Below are positions 5,830-6,110 of a DNA stretch of 6,110 bases, one piece after another. Position 1 is the first letter of the stretch. Each line of letters starts with the position of its first letter. The translations under genes and the position numbers were made by a program. The notes beneath the pieces were generated by a model, which ran no database searches, was not told the DNA's origin, and saw only the letters and a program-made list of their open reading frames with translations. The DNA is from Methanomicrobiales archaeon (GTDB taxonomy: Archaea; Halobacteriota; Methanomicrobia; Methanomicrobiales; JACTUA01), in NCBI GenBank assembly GCA_028678885.1, contig JAJRCP010000164.1, positions 1 to 6,110 of the forward strand, read 5' to 3'.

Positions 5830-6110
5830 ACCTCTCAAAAGACAGGGATACCAGTTTTTCTCTCCTCTTTCATCGGCTGCAGTAAAACCCTGTCTCTGGT
5901 GTAAGGCTGCCCTGAAGAAAAGCGAGATGTGTTACAAACACCAGTTTTACGGGATCGAGAGCCACCGCTGTGTCCAGATGACCCCTACCCTGCGATGTAC
6001 GCATCGATGTCTTTTCTGCTGGCGTTCCTTCGAACACCAGATAGATGAGGAAGATGAGTGCTCTCCAGAAGAGATGCTTCGCTTGATACCGCAGCTCCAG
6101 AAAAGAGCGC
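5810..6110 (+). CDS. taw1: tRNA 4-demethylwyosine synthase, 5' part (partial)
   Basis: Taw1/TYW1 is a radical SAM enzyme that uses pyruvate to convert m1G37 of tRNA-Phe to 4-demethylwyosine, the tricyclic precursor of wyosine. About 100 residues are present, roughly the N-terminal third; the rest lies beyond the window. The radical SAM motif is C63-x3-C67-x2-C70 in TLRCTHRCLFCWR. Upstream cysteines C28, C41 and C54 are spaced 13 and 13, matching the three ligands of the second iron-sulphur cluster described for archaeal TYW1 (C26, C39, C52, from memory). CYKHQFYGI and HRCVQMTP are further family blocks. ATG 5810 is the only usable start: the frame is closed by a TGA at 5780-5782, no other start codon lies between, and the next ATG (5927) would remove C28. 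The gene therefore begins inside argS, overlapping it by 20 bp, with no clear Shine-Dalgarno. Confidence 0.93.
   Translation, partial: MLSQQCEPLKRQGYQFFSPLSSAAVKPCLWCKAALKKSEMCYKHQFYGIESHRCVQMTPTLRCTHRCLFCWRSFEHQIDEEDECSPEEMLRLIPQLQKRA

Noticed and set aside
5840..5895. An 8-bp inverted repeat, AGACAGGG and CCCTGTCT, with a 40-base loop at the start of taw1
   Set aside because: Several such matches are expected by chance in 6 kb, the loop is long, it falls in coding sequence, and no T-tract follows it, so neither a terminator nor a regulatory hairpin is supported.

Overview
The window looks like part of a chromosome from a methanogenic euryarchaeon, most likely Methanomicrobiales-like. The evidence is an archaeal-type class I release factor (NIKS and GGQ motifs), an archaeal-type arginyl-tRNA synthetase with a degenerate KMSKS loop, an archaeal 4-demethylwyosine synthase (Taw1), and a preQ0 pathway that in Euryarchaeota feeds archaeosine in tRNA. 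Base composition is roughly half G+C. The genus cannot be fixed from the sequence alone.

All recognisable genes lie on the + strand and are packed tightly. Bases 1-1483 hold queD (3' end only), queE and queC, which together turn 7,8-dihydroneopterin triphosphate into preQ0. They overlap by 14 bp and by 1 bp. A Nudix hydrolase of the ADP-ribose pyrophosphatase type follows with an ATGA overlap, then an exported alpha/beta hydrolase with another ATGA overlap. After a short gap comes the release factor aRF1, preceded by the strongest Shine-Dalgarno site in the window. argS overlaps it by 1 bp, and the 5' part of taw1 overlaps argS by 20 bp and runs off the right edge. Functionally this is a translation and tRNA-modification neighbourhood: preQ0 for archaeosine, wyosine synthesis, arginine charging and termination. 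The Nudix enzyme and the hydrolase are the two members with no obvious role in it.

The most notable signal is in the alpha/beta hydrolase. Its frame is interrupted by a single TAG at 2766-2768. The same frame then continues for 27 codons that look like the family's normal C-terminus, including a GHG motif positioned to supply the catalytic histidine, and ends at a TGA at 2850-2852. The TAG is therefore either a nonsense mutation or sequencing error, or an amber codon that is read through, for example as pyrrolysine. All six other stop codons in the window are TGA, and the next gene encodes the factor that reads UAG. Pyrrolysine is not normally associated with Methanomicrobiales, so the simple nonsense explanation remains at least as likely. 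No RNA gene, mobile element, CRISPR array or large repeat was seen.
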